Assembly (NCBI RefSeq): GCF_017834145.1
Contig: NZ_JAFIDA010000001.1
Location: forward strand, 1,178,001-1,242,000
Direction of reading: 5' to 3'
Origin: Leucobacter exalbidus
Lineage (GTDB): Bacteria > Actinomycetota > Actinomycetes > Actinomycetales > Microbacteriaceae
DNA: 64,000 nucleotides
A program made the translations under genes and the position numbers. The stretch's first letter is position 1. Each line of letters opens with the position of its first letter. Below are positions 18,441-27,270 of this stretch, piece after piece. The notes beneath the pieces were generated by a model. It was given only the letters and a program-made list of their open reading frames with translations, did not search any database and was not told the origin of the DNA.

Positions 18441-18480
18441 ATCGGGTTGACATGATTTGAATCTGCGACTCCTTGACCTC
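18441..18480 (-). pseudogene. Decayed 3' half of a tRNA-Pro (likely attachment-site scar)
   Basis: Read on the minus strand the segment contains GGTCAAG (anticodon-stem 3' arm), GTCGCAGATTCAAATC (T-arm) and an acceptor-like CCCGA end. It matches the 3' half of actinobacterial tRNA-Pro as I know it, with about five differences over 39 bases. Two T-stem pairs are broken and the 5' half is absent, so it is not functional. tRNA 3' halves are the classic targets duplicated by integrases, so this is a probable att scar. Confidence 0.55.
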
Positions 18481-18665
18481 AGGCAGATGAATCAGATGAC
18501 TTTCATTACTTGATTAGGGCTTTGGCGTTCCATACATTGCAGAGCGCGTCACGTTTTGCAGGCTTTGCGGAACGTTAACCACTAGTTTGGCCTGTTAGCT
18601 TCGTAGCATCCACGCCACTTCGGATCAAGTCTATGGCGAGTTTATGGCGACCGCTTCCGCGCGAT

Positions 18666-18691
18666 CCAGCGGTCCAGCGGTCCAGCGGTCC
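18666..18691. repeat. Three tandem copies of an 8-bp unit
   Basis: CCAGCGGT occurs three times head to tail from 18666, followed by a partial copy, about 75 bp before the giant ATPase gene. Copy number could vary by slippage and alter the spacing of an upstream promoter. Confidence 0.6.
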
Positions 18692-18765
18692 ACTCTCCGC
18701 GCCACTCCCACGATCGACCTAAGCTGGCCGTGGGTGCGCCGCTGCTCTGCCGATATCATCCTGTT

Positions 18766-21700
18766 ATGCCCAACGCGTCGAATCCCTTAGCAGCCAATCC
18801 GATTGCGCTGCGGAGTCTGGCGCCGAGCTATGACCAACGGCAGCACGGTGTGTACGTCGATGCATTGGCCAGAGCAATCCGGGATCAGGACGGCGTTCGA
18901 AACATCGCATTGACCGGCGCATATGGCACGGGGAAGAGCAGCGTCCTGATGCGTCTGACCGAACTGGACGAGTTCAGAGATCGGGTGCTTGAGCTATCAC
19001 TGTCCACGGTCGGTGTAATGGAGGAACGGCCAGTGGGCGACTCCGACACAAACCCGGCGGCGTGGATGACCACGAATCGCATCCAGAAGGAGATCGTTAA
19101 GCAAATCCTCTATCGGGACACGCCGGAGAAGACCCGGGGGTCCCGGTTTCGCCGCCTCTCACGGTTCCGCTGGCTGCCTGAGATGGGCATCGCATTCGGA
19201 CTGGGCACGTTACTCTTCACAATCCTATGGATCACAGGCCTTTCCCGACAGATCGTCGGCGTCCTAGACGATGACCACGGGGTCGGCTGGTTCACGCTCG
19301 TTAACATAGTGCTGCTCGTGATGTTGGCGGGGATCGTGTATTCCCTCCGATGGCTCACGCACAACCGTGTCTTCTTAGAGAAGCTGAGCGCTGGTCCCGC
19401 CACCGTATCTCTTGCCACGACATCCTCCAGTTACTTTGACCAGTACATGGACGAGATCGTGTACTACTTCGAGCAGAGCGGTCGCGACATCGTGATCTTC
19501 GAGGACATCGATCGGTTCGAGGATGTGTACATCTTCGAAACGCTCCGTGCCCTCAACACTCTCCTAAACGGGTCCGATCAGGTTCGTCGGCGTCGACGCG
19601 TTAAGCAGTTCAAGTCGGCGAACGAGGAGTCGCGTATGGGAAAGCCTCGGAGAGCCGTTCCGTCTCCGGATGTGAAGTTCATCTATGCCCTGCGTGACAG
19701 CGTCTTCGAGAAGCTCGGCAACGAGTACGATGGCGAGGAACCTAATGAGGCGGCACCGGTGCGCGTTGAGACAGCAAGAGACGCTGGCGACAATGAAGTG
19801 AGACGGGCGAACCGCACCAAGTTCTTCGACATCGTCATCCCGATCGTCCCGTTCATTACTCACCGCAACGCGCGCGATCTGATGCTCGATGCCATGGAAG
19901 GGGCGGGTGTATCCCGTGACCTCATCAATGTCGCTGCCCGGTTTGTGGCTGACATGCGCCTGATTACCGACATGCGCAACGAGTACGACGTCTACGCCGA
20001 CCGGCTGCTCGGTGGGCCTCGCCAGATGCCCGGGCTCGATCCGGACAAGCTGTTCGCGCTCATCGTCTACAAGTGTGTCCACATGGCAGACTTCGAAGCA
20101 ATCCGCTCTGGTGCCAGCGACCTCGATGTACTCCACGATGTCTGGCGAGACATCGTCAAAACCGCCCTCCCCGCCGCACAGACGCGGGAGCGAGCTGCAA
20201 CCAGACAGCTGTCGTTGGAGGGGGTCCTCGACGGCCGGGCAAAGTCACTCGGCGACCGCTTGGAGAGCGTCATGCACGCCCTCCCTTTCAATCAGAATCA
20301 TCCGACCCACGTGCAGCTGACTGTGGGCAACCAGGCTTACAAGGGAGCGCAGTTACGCACCCGCGAACTCTGGACGCTCCTGGCGGCCGACCAGGTATCG
20401 GCCGCCGTCTCCAACAGCTATAACGGCCAGAGCATAAGCTTTTCGTTCGATCAATTGCAGACCCTAATGGGAACGCAGTTCGATCCCTCTGAATGGGTCA
20501 AAGTCGACCGACGCACCCAGATCGACAAGCGCCGCTCGGCGCTGCGGGACGTCGATTTCCTCCGGCACCACACCTGGGCCGACATCTACGCACGAGGAGA
20601 GTTCACCACCACTGCGGAAGATGGCGCCGAGCCGGAAACATTCGCGCAGGCGACGGACCGGATCTTGAAATCCCGCGTGGCTCGAGCGCTTGTCGCTGCT
20701 GGCTACATCAACGGCTACTTCGCACTCTACGTCTCCGTGTATTACGGCCAGCACCTCCGACCACGCGCACTAAACTACATCATCCATGCTCTCGACCGTG
20801 GAGTCGCCGATATCCACGCCGAGCTCGACGGAGACGATGTCGAGGCGATAATCGGTGACGAAGGCACTGACATCTTCCGGGACCGTGCCGCCTACAACGT
20901 CTCAGTCCTCGATCATCTACTGGCGAAGCGACCGGACGAGGCGCAGATGATCGTACGGCAAGTAGCTGCCTGGGATCGGGACGATCGCGACTTCGGTCTT
21001 GCATATATTCAGGCTGGGAGCGAACGAATACGGTTCGTTCGCCGCCTCGCACCGCTCCTGCCGGAGAAAATCGCGAGCATCGTAACGGATGCCCCGGAGG
21101 ACGTACTCCCCCATCTGATCGAGGCCGCACTCGGGGCAGCCGGTTCTGAGATCGGCGAGCCCCCGACCAGCGAGTTTGCCGATCTCGTGATCAAGAACTA
21201 CAGGCAGTTCTCTTCCATCATCACCGCCCCGCGGGGCAAAGCTAAGGTCCTCATACCCAAGGCGAAGGCCATAGACGCGATCGCCAAGCTCCGAATCCAG
21301 CTCCCCTCGACGGCACCGTTAAACAGCCTCGCTCGCAAGCGCGTCATTGAGCTGGGTGCTTACGAGCTAAATATCGCAAACATCGAGAATCTGACAGAGC
21401 AACCCTCGCTCGCTCTGGATGCCATCCGATCTGCCAGCGAACCCGTCTACAGTGCCGTACTGGGACGCGTTGGAGAGTACTTCGCACTCATAGCCGAACG
21501 CAACGGCGCCGTCACGATCGAGGATCCCGAGGAATTCCTCTCGATCCTAAACGACGCGCACGAGGTCACCATGGATCGTAAACATCTCGCTCAGCTCGTC
21601 GAAGGGGCATCCGCAGCCTGCCGTGTCGATGCTGCAGCTGACGCACCATCGTCTGTGTGGCCGACGCTCGCGGCCACGAGGCGGATGGCTCCCTCGCCGC

Positions 21701-22527
21701 AGAACCTTCTGGCTTATCTCGACACTATCGGCGAGCTCGACGACAACGTCGGACAGCTCCTCGCTCTCGTCGAAACGGTCGAAGGGACCGACGAGGTGCC
21801 AGACTTCGAGAGAATTCGGATCGCCGTCGCGATCCTCAACGCCAGGGAGACCATTCCCTCCGCCAGACGCCGTGTGAACCTCGCCGTCAGTCTGCATCTG
21901 CCCTCACCGATCTCTGCGGATTCCCTCACTCCGGAAAGCGGTGACATCGTCGGACTGATGATCGAGACGAAACTACTCAGCGACGACGAGACCACCTTCG
22001 CACACGCCGTGATAGCTGACTGGCCTACCCGGGAGGCCGCCCTCATCCGGTCGAAGAATGCTCCTGCAATCATCTCACCGGTTCTTGTTCCGTCAACCGA
22101 CCTCGGCAGCTTCTTCAGTAGCGCGACGGTGCCGACGGAGCTGAAAGAGGCGGTTCTGTCGCAGCTCGGGATTTTTCTTCCCGGCGCAAGCCGGGACACG
22201 GTCCGCACCGTATCGAACTTCGCGGCTACCACAGACGCCGACGTCCCCTTCAATACCATCGATCAGCTAAGAATCAGTGGCGCCACCGACCACAGTATTG
22301 TGACATTGCTAACTAACTCCCAAAGCATCTCGCTGGATCAGATCCAAGCAACACTGCGAACTCTTGGTGCCCCGTATCCCTCAATTGCGGATCGCGGCAA
22401 CGTCAGGCCGGTTGTCCCCGACGACTATGCCCACCAACGGTTACTAGACCGCCTCAAGTCGGCCGGCATCGTAAGCGGCCACAAGCCCGAGCGTGGCAGT
22501 CGACGAGTGTCTCTCCGAAAGCCGTAG
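18766..22527 (+). CDS. Giant membrane-associated P-loop ATPase (YobI-like)
   Basis: A 1253-residue protein with an N-terminal P-loop GAYGTGKSS at 51-59, two transmembrane helices at about 139-158 and 176-195 inserted inside the NTPase domain, and Walker B DIVIFEDIDRF at 241-251. This layout is that of the YobI-type/KAP-like membrane NTPases, which are thought to respond to intracellular threats, mostly from their genomic company. Residues about 480-1250 are a long helical region, probably a scaffold or sensor, without a nuclease motif I can see. ATG at 18766 gives a normal start; GTG at 18730 would add 12 residues. No strong ribosome binding site is visible. It stands alone, apart from other operons, in the island. 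Confidence 0.8.
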   Translation: MPNASNPLAANPIALRSLAPSYDQRQHGVYVDALARAIRDQDGVRNIALTGAYGTGKSSVLMRLTELDEFRDRVLELSLSTVGVMEERPVGDSDTNPAAWMTTNRIQKEIVKQILYRDTPEKTRGSRFRRLSRFRWLPEMGIAFGLGTLLFTILWITGLSRQIVGVLDDDHGVGWFTLVNIVLLVMLAGIVYSLRWLTHNRVFLEKLSAGPATVSLATTSSSYFDQYMDEIVYYFEQSGRDIVIFEDIDRFEDVYIFETLRALNTLLNGSDQVRRRRRVKQFKSANEESRMGKPRRAVPSPDVKFIYALRDSVFEKLGNEYDGEEPNEAAPVRVETARDAGDNEVRRANRTKFFDIVIPIVPFITHRNARDLMLDAMEGAGVSRDLINVAARFVADMRLITDMRNEYDVYADRLLGGPRQMPGLDPDKLFALIVYKCVHMADFEAIRSGASDLDVLHDVWRDIVKTALPAAQTRERAATRQLSLEGVLDGRAKSLGDRLESVMHALPFNQNHPTHVQLTVGNQAYKGAQLRTRELWTLLAADQVSAAVSNSYNGQSISFSFDQLQTLMGTQFDPSEWVKVDRRTQIDKRRSALRDVDFLRHHTWADIYARGEFTTTAEDGAEPETFAQATDRILKSRVARALVAAGYINGYFALYVSVYYGQHLRPRALNYIIHALDRGVADIHAELDGDDVEAIIGDEGTDIFRDRAAYNVSVLDHLLAKRPDEAQMIVRQVAAWDRDDRDFGLAYIQAGSERIRFVRRLAPLLPEKIASIVTDAPEDVLPHLIEAALGAAGSEIGEPPTSEFADLVIKNYRQFSSIITAPRGKAKVLIPKAKAIDAIAKLRIQLPSTAPLNSLARKRVIELGAYELNIANIENLTEQPSLALDAIRSASEPVYSAVLGRVGEYFALIAERNGAVTIEDPEEFLSILNDAHEVTMDRKHLAQLVEGASAACRVDAAADAPSSVWPTLAATRRMAPSPQNLLAYLDTIGELDDNVGQLLALVETVEGTDEVPDFERIRIAVAILNARETIPSARRRVNLAVSLHLPSPISADSLTPESGDIVGLMIETKLLSDDETTFAHAVIADWPTREAALIRSKNAPAIISPVLVPSTDLGSFFSSATVPTELKEAVLSQLGIFLPGASRDTVRTVSNFAATTDADVPFNTIDQLRISGATDHSIVTLLTNSQSISLDQIQATLRTLGAPYPSIADRGNVRPVVPDDYAHQRLLDRLKSAGIVSGHKPERGSRRVSLRKP

Positions 22528-22947
22528 CCAGATCAGTGAATGGCTTACAGGTTTTTTCCTCAGCTATTCATGATCTTTGGAGAGAATCTCGGTGCCGAGC
22601 ATGCCGATCCATCCGCGGTGAGATCGCACCGGACATCACAATGGTTCGCGCCGCCAGCTCGCGGGTGCTGCGTCAAGGCGGCTCTCCAGCCCGGCATAAC
22701 GTTGGCTAGCAGGCACTGTTTTGTCACCCTCGCGACACGACGATCCCTGACGACTCGATGAGTTTCTGGTGTTGACGTGAACACGCACGGCCTTCCGGCG
22801 CCCCCGGAACCTATGCATCTACACTGCATGCCTAGGAATTTTAGCTCAGGCGAGAAGAAAACACCGAACTCCACGTACTCGGGATCAAGACTCAGTAGCA
22901 CCAAAATTGGTTTGCCGACTGTGACGCTTCACGCTTTACAAACCAGA
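22528..22947. other. 420-bp gap without a supported gene
   Basis: I see no gene, RNA or strong hairpin between the giant ATPase and the operator of the XRE gene. Short frames here have no ribosome binding sites and unusual composition. Confidence 0.5.
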
Positions 22948-22963
22948 ATTGCATATATGCAAT
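22948..22963. promoter_or_regulatory. 16-bp perfect palindrome before the XRE gene
   Basis: ATTGCATATATGCAAT is self-complementary and ends one base before the AGGAGG ribosome binding site of the XRE regulator. It is well placed for autorepression of the toxin-antitoxin-like pair. Confidence 0.7.
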
Positions 22964-22979
22964 CAGGAGGGAAGCAAGT

Positions 22980-23888
22980 ATGGATGCGGCAGCCATAGTG
23001 AAGCGTGTTCGCGCACTGCGCGGTATCACCCGCAAGGAGCTCGCTGAGCTCGCAAACCTTTCACCCTCAACGGTGGGTCGTATTGAGCGCGGCGAGGTGG
23101 ATCCCACGTGGGGAACATTGTCACGCATCCTCTCCGCCACCGGGTACCAGATCAGTGGCGGCACGATTGTTTCGGCCGGAGACATCTCTGCCCTCGCAGC
23201 AGCTCGCCCATGGATCAGCGCAATATTGGATGCGCTTGAGGAGAGCACTCGGGCATACTCTCCAACGCTTGTGTCTTCTACTCAGGAGATAGCTGCGGCC
23301 GCGGCCCGTAGTAATGTCAAGCTGAACTGGCCTGAACTCTGGGGCTCGGTACTGAAGAACCTCACGGTCTCGTTGAGTCCCTTCCCGAATATGACGAATG
23401 AATGGTGGGAGCATTGGCAGCGTGCAGGCTGGCTGAAAGATGGGGCTGACACCGACGATCTGGTCGCACTCGCGGTATCAGCCGGGAACGCGGCAAAGAT
23501 CAGTCGACGAAGCGGTATCCAGCGGGCGGTCGATGCGCCAGGCGGATGGCAGTCACTTGCGCGTGCGCTGAGCGATGCTGACGTCAACTACGCCGCCTCT
23601 GGCCTCGTCGCGACGCGGAACGATCGCAGTGTGGCTAACGCGAACTTGCCAGTGTTCTACGTTGAAGACCCGGTGGATCTCGGGTCCCGATTCTCGCTTT
23701 CGCCGGCAGCTCTTGGCCGGGGCGTCCTACTTATTGAGGCAAGTGACGGAGAACTTGATGACGTCGAGGCTGAAGAAGGGATTTGGTTTGTGCCGCGTTC
23801 CCAGGCCATCCTTGATGCGCTCGCGGGGTCCGGTCGCGAGCCGGACAAGGCGGAGAATGAACTTCGGAAGCTGCTGGCTGCGGCATGA
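22980..23888 (+). CDS. XRE-type regulator, antitoxin-like
   Basis: The 302-aa protein starts with a clear lambda-repressor-type helix-turn-helix (residues 7-60: VRALRGITRKELAELANLS, followed by STVGRIERGEVDPTWGTLSR). The remainder is a C-terminal domain of unknown family with Trp-rich and helical parts. AGGAGG precedes ATG 22980. It overlaps the next gene by 4 nt (ATGA), the layout of antitoxin-toxin pairs of the HTH plus nucleotidyltransferase class (AbiE-like). It probably represses its own promoter through the palindrome at 22948-22963. The C-terminal part may neutralise the toxin; this is inferred from the pairing only. Confidence 0.8.
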   Translation: MDAAAIVKRVRALRGITRKELAELANLSPSTVGRIERGEVDPTWGTLSRILSATGYQISGGTIVSAGDISALAAARPWISAILDALEESTRAYSPTLVSSTQEIAAAAARSNVKLNWPELWGSVLKNLTVSLSPFPNMTNEWWEHWQRAGWLKDGADTDDLVALAVSAGNAAKISRRSGIQRAVDAPGGWQSLARALSDADVNYAASGLVATRNDRSVANANLPVFYVEDPVDLGSRFSLSPAALGRGVLLIEASDGELDDVEAEEGIWFVPRSQAILDALAGSGREPDKAENELRKLLAAA

Positions 23889-24142
23889 ATGACCAGCTTC
23901 AAAAGCCGTTCGAGTCTGGCCGTGTGCCGCTCGAACCTGAGATCGTCACTTCACGTCGCGCACTGATCGACGTAATCATCGGTCTCTCCAACCATCGTGA
24001 CGCGCTGACGGTTCTCGGTGATCACGCAGTGATCGAAGTGACACAGCATATCCCCGCGCTGCCTCCGGATGACACGACTCGTGACGCTGACCTCGGAGTG
24101 ATCCCGCAGTTGCTCGGCGCGGATCCAGTCCTCGAAGAGTGA
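23885..24142 (+). pseudogene. Nucleotidyltransferase toxin, truncated by IS insertion
   Basis: Only the first 85 codons remain. They carry a nucleotidyltransferase-like start: HRDALTVLGDHAVIEV resembles the (V/L)G-(A/D)-x-A helix, and the RDADLGV segment holds a DxD pair (Asp67, Asp69). This pattern occurs in AbiEii-type and related toxins. The reading frame ends with TGA made by the first three bases of the IS3 element at 24140. The missing 3' part is not found beyond the element at 30729, so it has been lost. The product is probably inactive, leaving the antitoxin-like gene alone. Confidence 0.65.
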
Positions 24143-24170
24143 AGCGCCCTGGTTTTAGTGGAGACTCAGC

Positions 24171-24461
24171 TCATTTGATTTCAACCAGTTCTTTGGCGCT
24201 GGCGACTCCAGCATAGAACGTCTCCTCGTACTCCGCTGGCGACACATCCCCGAGGTAGCCGTGTAGCCGTTCGGTGTTGTGCCAATGCACCCAACCAAGC
24301 GTCGCGAGCTTGAGATCATCGATGGTCCTCCAGGGCCCGTTCTTCACCGGTCCCCGCACCAATTCGACCTTGTAATACCCATTCACCGTTTCAGCGAGGG
24401 CATTGTCATAACTGTCGCCGACGGTCCCGATCGAGGGTGTCGCTCCAATCTCAGCGAGTCG
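24171..24461 (-). pseudogene. IS3 transposase OrfB, 3' portion
   Basis: The C-terminal part of an rve-type DDE transposase: LAEIGATPSIGTVGDSYDNA then LAETVNGYYK (containing the catalytic Glu) and the WVHWHNTERLHGYLG end. A longer apparent frame up to 24881 continues into IS21 sequence and is a chimera without meaning. The missing upstream part lies beyond the inserted IS21 element, from 29714. Confidence 0.85.
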
Positions 24462-24477
24462 TGAGTATTCGGTCTTC

Positions 24478-24567
24478 TGAGCAGCACCACTATTGCGGTT
24501 GAGCAGCACGTTGATGCCCTTCAATATTGCTTCGTGAGCAGCACCCAATATTTTTGTTGAGCAGCAC
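24478..24567. repeat. Four TGAGCAGCAC repeats, left end of IS21 element B
   Basis: Copies start at 24478, 24500, 24535 and 24558. Multiple repeated transposase-binding sites at each end are typical of IS21 elements. The matching right-end set is at 29643-29697. Confidence 0.85.
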
Positions 24568-24576
24568 TGTGGGACC

Positions 24577-24615
24577 CTCCTTCTGTCGCGCGCTGTTACC
24601 GCGCGACAGAAGGAG
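24577..24615. repeat. Perfect 16-bp hairpin in the leader of element B
   Basis: CTCCTTCTGTCGCGCG (24577-24592) pairs with CGCGCGACAGAAGGAG (24600-24615) around a 7-base loop. The 3' arm includes AAGGAG. It lies between the terminal repeats and a TTGACA (24622-24627), so it may block transcription entering from outside the element. Confidence 0.7.
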
Positions 24616-24733
24616 TCATTCTTGACAAGTAGCCCTTGATGGTACGGGTAGTCCACATACCCGGTACTCCTATTCTGGCGAGGGGGTACTGGCACCCAGT
24701 CGAAGACGCTGGATGCCAGGCCGCTCGCTCCTG

Positions 24734-25501
24734 CTACTCCCAGTGGTCCTCTTTCTTGCGTGCGCGTTCGGCGTGCAGGCTCCGCATATCGATAGTGCCC
24801 AGATCGATGCGGCGGGAGCCAGAGACGAGCCTGTTCACGATCGAGTCGGCCGCGACTCGGTCCGGGAGCGCTTCGAGCCAATAGCCCGGCCCCGACTGTG
24901 ACGCGATAATCGTGGGCAGCCTCGTGTCTCTGTTCGCGAGGATTGTGAAGAGGTCATTCGCGGCGTCAGCATCAATACCGATGGTGAGGAAATCATCCAA
25001 AATAAGCACTTCAACGTTTGAGAGGTCGTTCAAGAGCTGCTGATGCTGGATGCTGTCACCCCTCGCGACGAGGAGGCGGCGGGCAAGGTCATCCATGCGA
25101 ACGTAAGTCACCGAGTGTTCGGTGTGGCAGGCCGCGATCCCGATCGCGCACGCTAGATACGTTTTCCCGCCGCCGGTAGGTGACATGATCAGCACGTTCC
25201 TCGGGTCTTGCCGCCATGCGGCTGCCGCGTAACGTTGCATCCTGACTTTAGTGAGGCCACGCCCTTCTCGATAGTCGATCTCTGCGACTGACGCGGTCGG
25301 ATGAGGGAACCCGGCCTTCTTGATGAACCCGTTGACCCGGTTCTCGCGCCGGATCCCGAGCGCTAAATCGGCGGCGGTTTGAAAGAGTTGTTCGGGGGTG
25401 AGATGGTCATTCGCCTCATCAGCGATGAGCTGCTCGAACTGGAGCGCAACGTGCGTGATCCTGAGGGTGCGGAATTTCTCGTGGTCTTCGCTGCTGAACA
25501 T
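24734..25501 (-). CDS. istB: IS21 helper ATPase IstB (element A)
   Basis: A 255-aa AAA+ ATPase that assists the IstA transposase in target selection. Walker A is SPTGGGKTYLACAI and Walker B is VLILDDFL; the arginine-rich C-terminus (VNRLVSGSRRIDLG) is as in the family. Its start overlaps the istA stop by one base, so both are translated from one message. It looks intact. Confidence 0.92.
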   Translation of the reverse strand: MFSSEDHEKFRTLRITHVALQFEQLIADEANDHLTPEQLFQTAADLALGIRRENRVNGFIKKAGFPHPTASVAEIDYREGRGLTKVRMQRYAAAAWRQDPRNVLIMSPTGGGKTYLACAIGIAACHTEHSVTYVRMDDLARRLLVARGDSIQHQQLLNDLSNVEVLILDDFLTIGIDADAANDLFTILANRDTRLPTIIASQSGPGYWLEALPDRVAADSIVNRLVSGSRRIDLGTIDMRSLHAERARKKEDHWE

Positions 25502-27123
25502 TAGGCTGCGCCTCCCTGCTGCCCGTTGCCTGGGGCGTAGTGAGAAGCGTCGCGCACGTACACGTCAGCAAACTCTTCGAACTTAACGGGACTCACTCGC
25601 TTTGCTTGGCCTTTCTGCGTTGACCCTGCCGGCACTCGGGGTGCAGGTTTCTTGACGTCGCTATCGATGCCCGCCATCATGCGTTTCAACACGGTGTATG
25701 TGGGTGCCGTTCCGAGGTTCAACACCTGCTGGCAGGCAGCCTCGAGTCGCTGCTTGTTCCGCCTCCCCAACCCGGTGAGAATATTCTGGCAGTCGAGGAA
25801 GCCCTGCGCCTCGATCTGCTGACGGTCAAGAACCTGCTCGATCACGGTCACGGTCGCGGGGCCGAAGCTCCGCGCGAGATCGGTGAACCATCGCCTGGTC
25901 CACAGCCCATCAATGTTGCGGTGCTGTGGCGGCACATGCGCAGGCTGGGTCGCATACTGGCCTTTACGCCCGGTGAGGCGTCGGTGTTCACAGACAAGAT
26001 CGTGCCCATCGAACACTGCCACTCTCGCCGAGGTGAGTCGGGCCCGAAGGAGGCGGCCAGCGTAAGCATGGGGAACGGAGTAGTGCATGTAATTGCAGGT
26101 GACGTGGTAGTTCCGCCCCACCTTCACGTCTTTCCACTCGACTTCTTCAAACGGGTCGGCAGGCATCGGCCCAAGTTCTGCCGCTTCCTCGGTCTCGAAT
26201 CGTTCCCATCTGGTGGTGTCGTCGGCGCGTAACATCACGTGATTGATCTCGTGTACCCGCTCCTCGATCGCTTCGTTCAACTCCGCAAGACTCGACCATG
26301 TTTCCTCGGCAAGATATCCGATGACACGTTTATTGACTACGTTTACCGCGTTCTCGGCAGCCGCTTTGTCGCGTGGTTTCTTGACTCTGGCGGGCACGAC
26401 CGCGACTCCGTAATGGTCAGCGAACTGCCGGTAGCGTGCGTTCACTACCCGCTCCGCATCACCCTGCCGCAGCCGATGTGTCGAGGTTGTCGGGTTATCG
26501 GGCACGATCAACTTCGTCGTGCCCCCAAAGAACGAGAACGCACGCGCATGCGCGTCAATCCACGACGGTGATTTCATGTCCGTATACGCGTGGCAGAACA
26601 CCGCACCCGAAAACGGGAGCGCTGCAACAAACAAGATCGCCTTGGTGATTTCCCCGGTTGCCTGGTCGACGAGGTCGAGGGTGTCGCCAGCCCAATCGAC
26701 AAGTATCGCCCGACCCGGCTCATGTTTGAGCGTCGCGACGAGATCGTTCTTCCTCAGGTAGTCGCTGAAGAGATGGCAGTACTGGGCGTACCCATATTTC
26801 CTCAGCCCTCCGCTATCTTGACCGACATAGCGTGACCAGGCTTGCTGCAGCGTGAAATGCCGATTCTTCCGCATCGATGCCACCACCCGTCGGTAGTCGG
26901 GCTGTTCATAATCATCGCTCACTCGAGCGCGCCCATCGGGGAACAAACCCCGCACCTCGGCATCGGTCATGGGCTGGAACAAAGCGCGAGTAATCCCGCG
27001 CGTCGCGATCACCTTCTTCGCTGCTGCAACCTCTCGGCGAGAACATCCCACAAGCTCCGTGATCGTCGCGTAGCTGCGCTGATCGAGGAGCAGATCCATG
27101 ATTTTTCGGTAATCGGCCATCAC
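25501..27123 (-). CDS. istA: IS21 transposase IstA (element A)
   Basis: A 540-aa transposase with an N-terminal HTH (residues about 15-45) and an rve catalytic core. The DDE residues lie in ILVDWAGDTLDL, LIVPDNPTTS and KAAAENAVNVVNK. The C-terminal beta-barrel-like region (YHVTCNYMHYSVPHAYAGR) is conserved. Both element-A genes appear intact, so this copy may be active. Its start is about 125 bp inside the right end of the element. Confidence 0.92.
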   Translation of the reverse strand: MMADYRKIMDLLLDQRSYATITELVGCSRREVAAAKKVIATRGITRALFQPMTDAEVRGLFPDGRARVSDDYEQPDYRRVVASMRKNRHFTLQQAWSRYVGQDSGGLRKYGYAQYCHLFSDYLRKNDLVATLKHEPGRAILVDWAGDTLDLVDQATGEITKAILFVAALPFSGAVFCHAYTDMKSPSWIDAHARAFSFFGGTTKLIVPDNPTTSTHRLRQGDAERVVNARYRQFADHYGVAVVPARVKKPRDKAAAENAVNVVNKRVIGYLAEETWSSLAELNEAIEERVHEINHVMLRADDTTRWERFETEEAAELGPMPADPFEEVEWKDVKVGRNYHVTCNYMHYSVPHAYAGRLLRARLTSARVAVFDGHDLVCEHRRLTGRKGQYATQPAHVPPQHRNIDGLWTRRWFTDLARSFGPATVTVIEQVLDRQQIEAQGFLDCQNILTGLGRRNKQRLEAACQQVLNLGTAPTYTVLKRMMAGIDSDVKKPAPRVPAGSTQKGQAKRVSPVKFEEFADVYVRDASHYAPGNGQQGGAA

Positions 27124-27270
27124 CGGCCACCTCCTGAAACTGTGTCAGCAGCACCGTATTGTGCCGCTAGTTCCAGAAAAGCGCATAACGCGCGGCAGTA
27201 CCACCTGCCCAGAATAGGAGTACCGGGTAGATGGACTACCCGTACCAACTGAGGCTATGCGCCAATTCTG

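Larger units (their letters stand above)
17671..18765. other. 1.1-kb low-GC gap with remnants
   Basis: This stretch between the serine hydrolase and the giant ATPase holds no large gene. It contains an inverted repeat, a possible 55-aa gene, a decayed tRNA-Pro 3' half and a short tandem repeat, each listed separately. Composition is clearly AT-richer than the core genes, consistent with an insertion junction. Confidence 0.6.
24640..27247. mobile_element. IS21-family element A, inserted in element B
   Basis: Inverted ends begin TGGTACGGGTAGTCCA at 24640 and complement-match at 27247; similarity extends over about 40 bp (through TACCCGGTACTCCTATTCTGG). Length is 2608 bp. istA and istB run leftwards. 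It sits in the leader of element B, between B's left-end repeats and B's istA. No clear target duplication is visible (CTTGA and ACTGA flank it). Confidence 0.85.

Noticed and set aside
22540-22761. 73-codon frame after the giant ATPase
   Set aside because: No ribosome binding site, no conserved-looking sequence, many Cys/Arg typical of chance frames.
24478-24567. Possible CRISPR array
   Set aside because: The repeat unit is only 10 bp, spacers are uneven, and the mirror set at 29643-29697 shows these are IS21 end repeats.
24462-24881. N-terminal part of an apparent 236-aa leftward protein
   Set aside because: It runs from IS21 element A through element B into the IS3 remnant, so it is a chimera; only 24171-24461 is meaningful.
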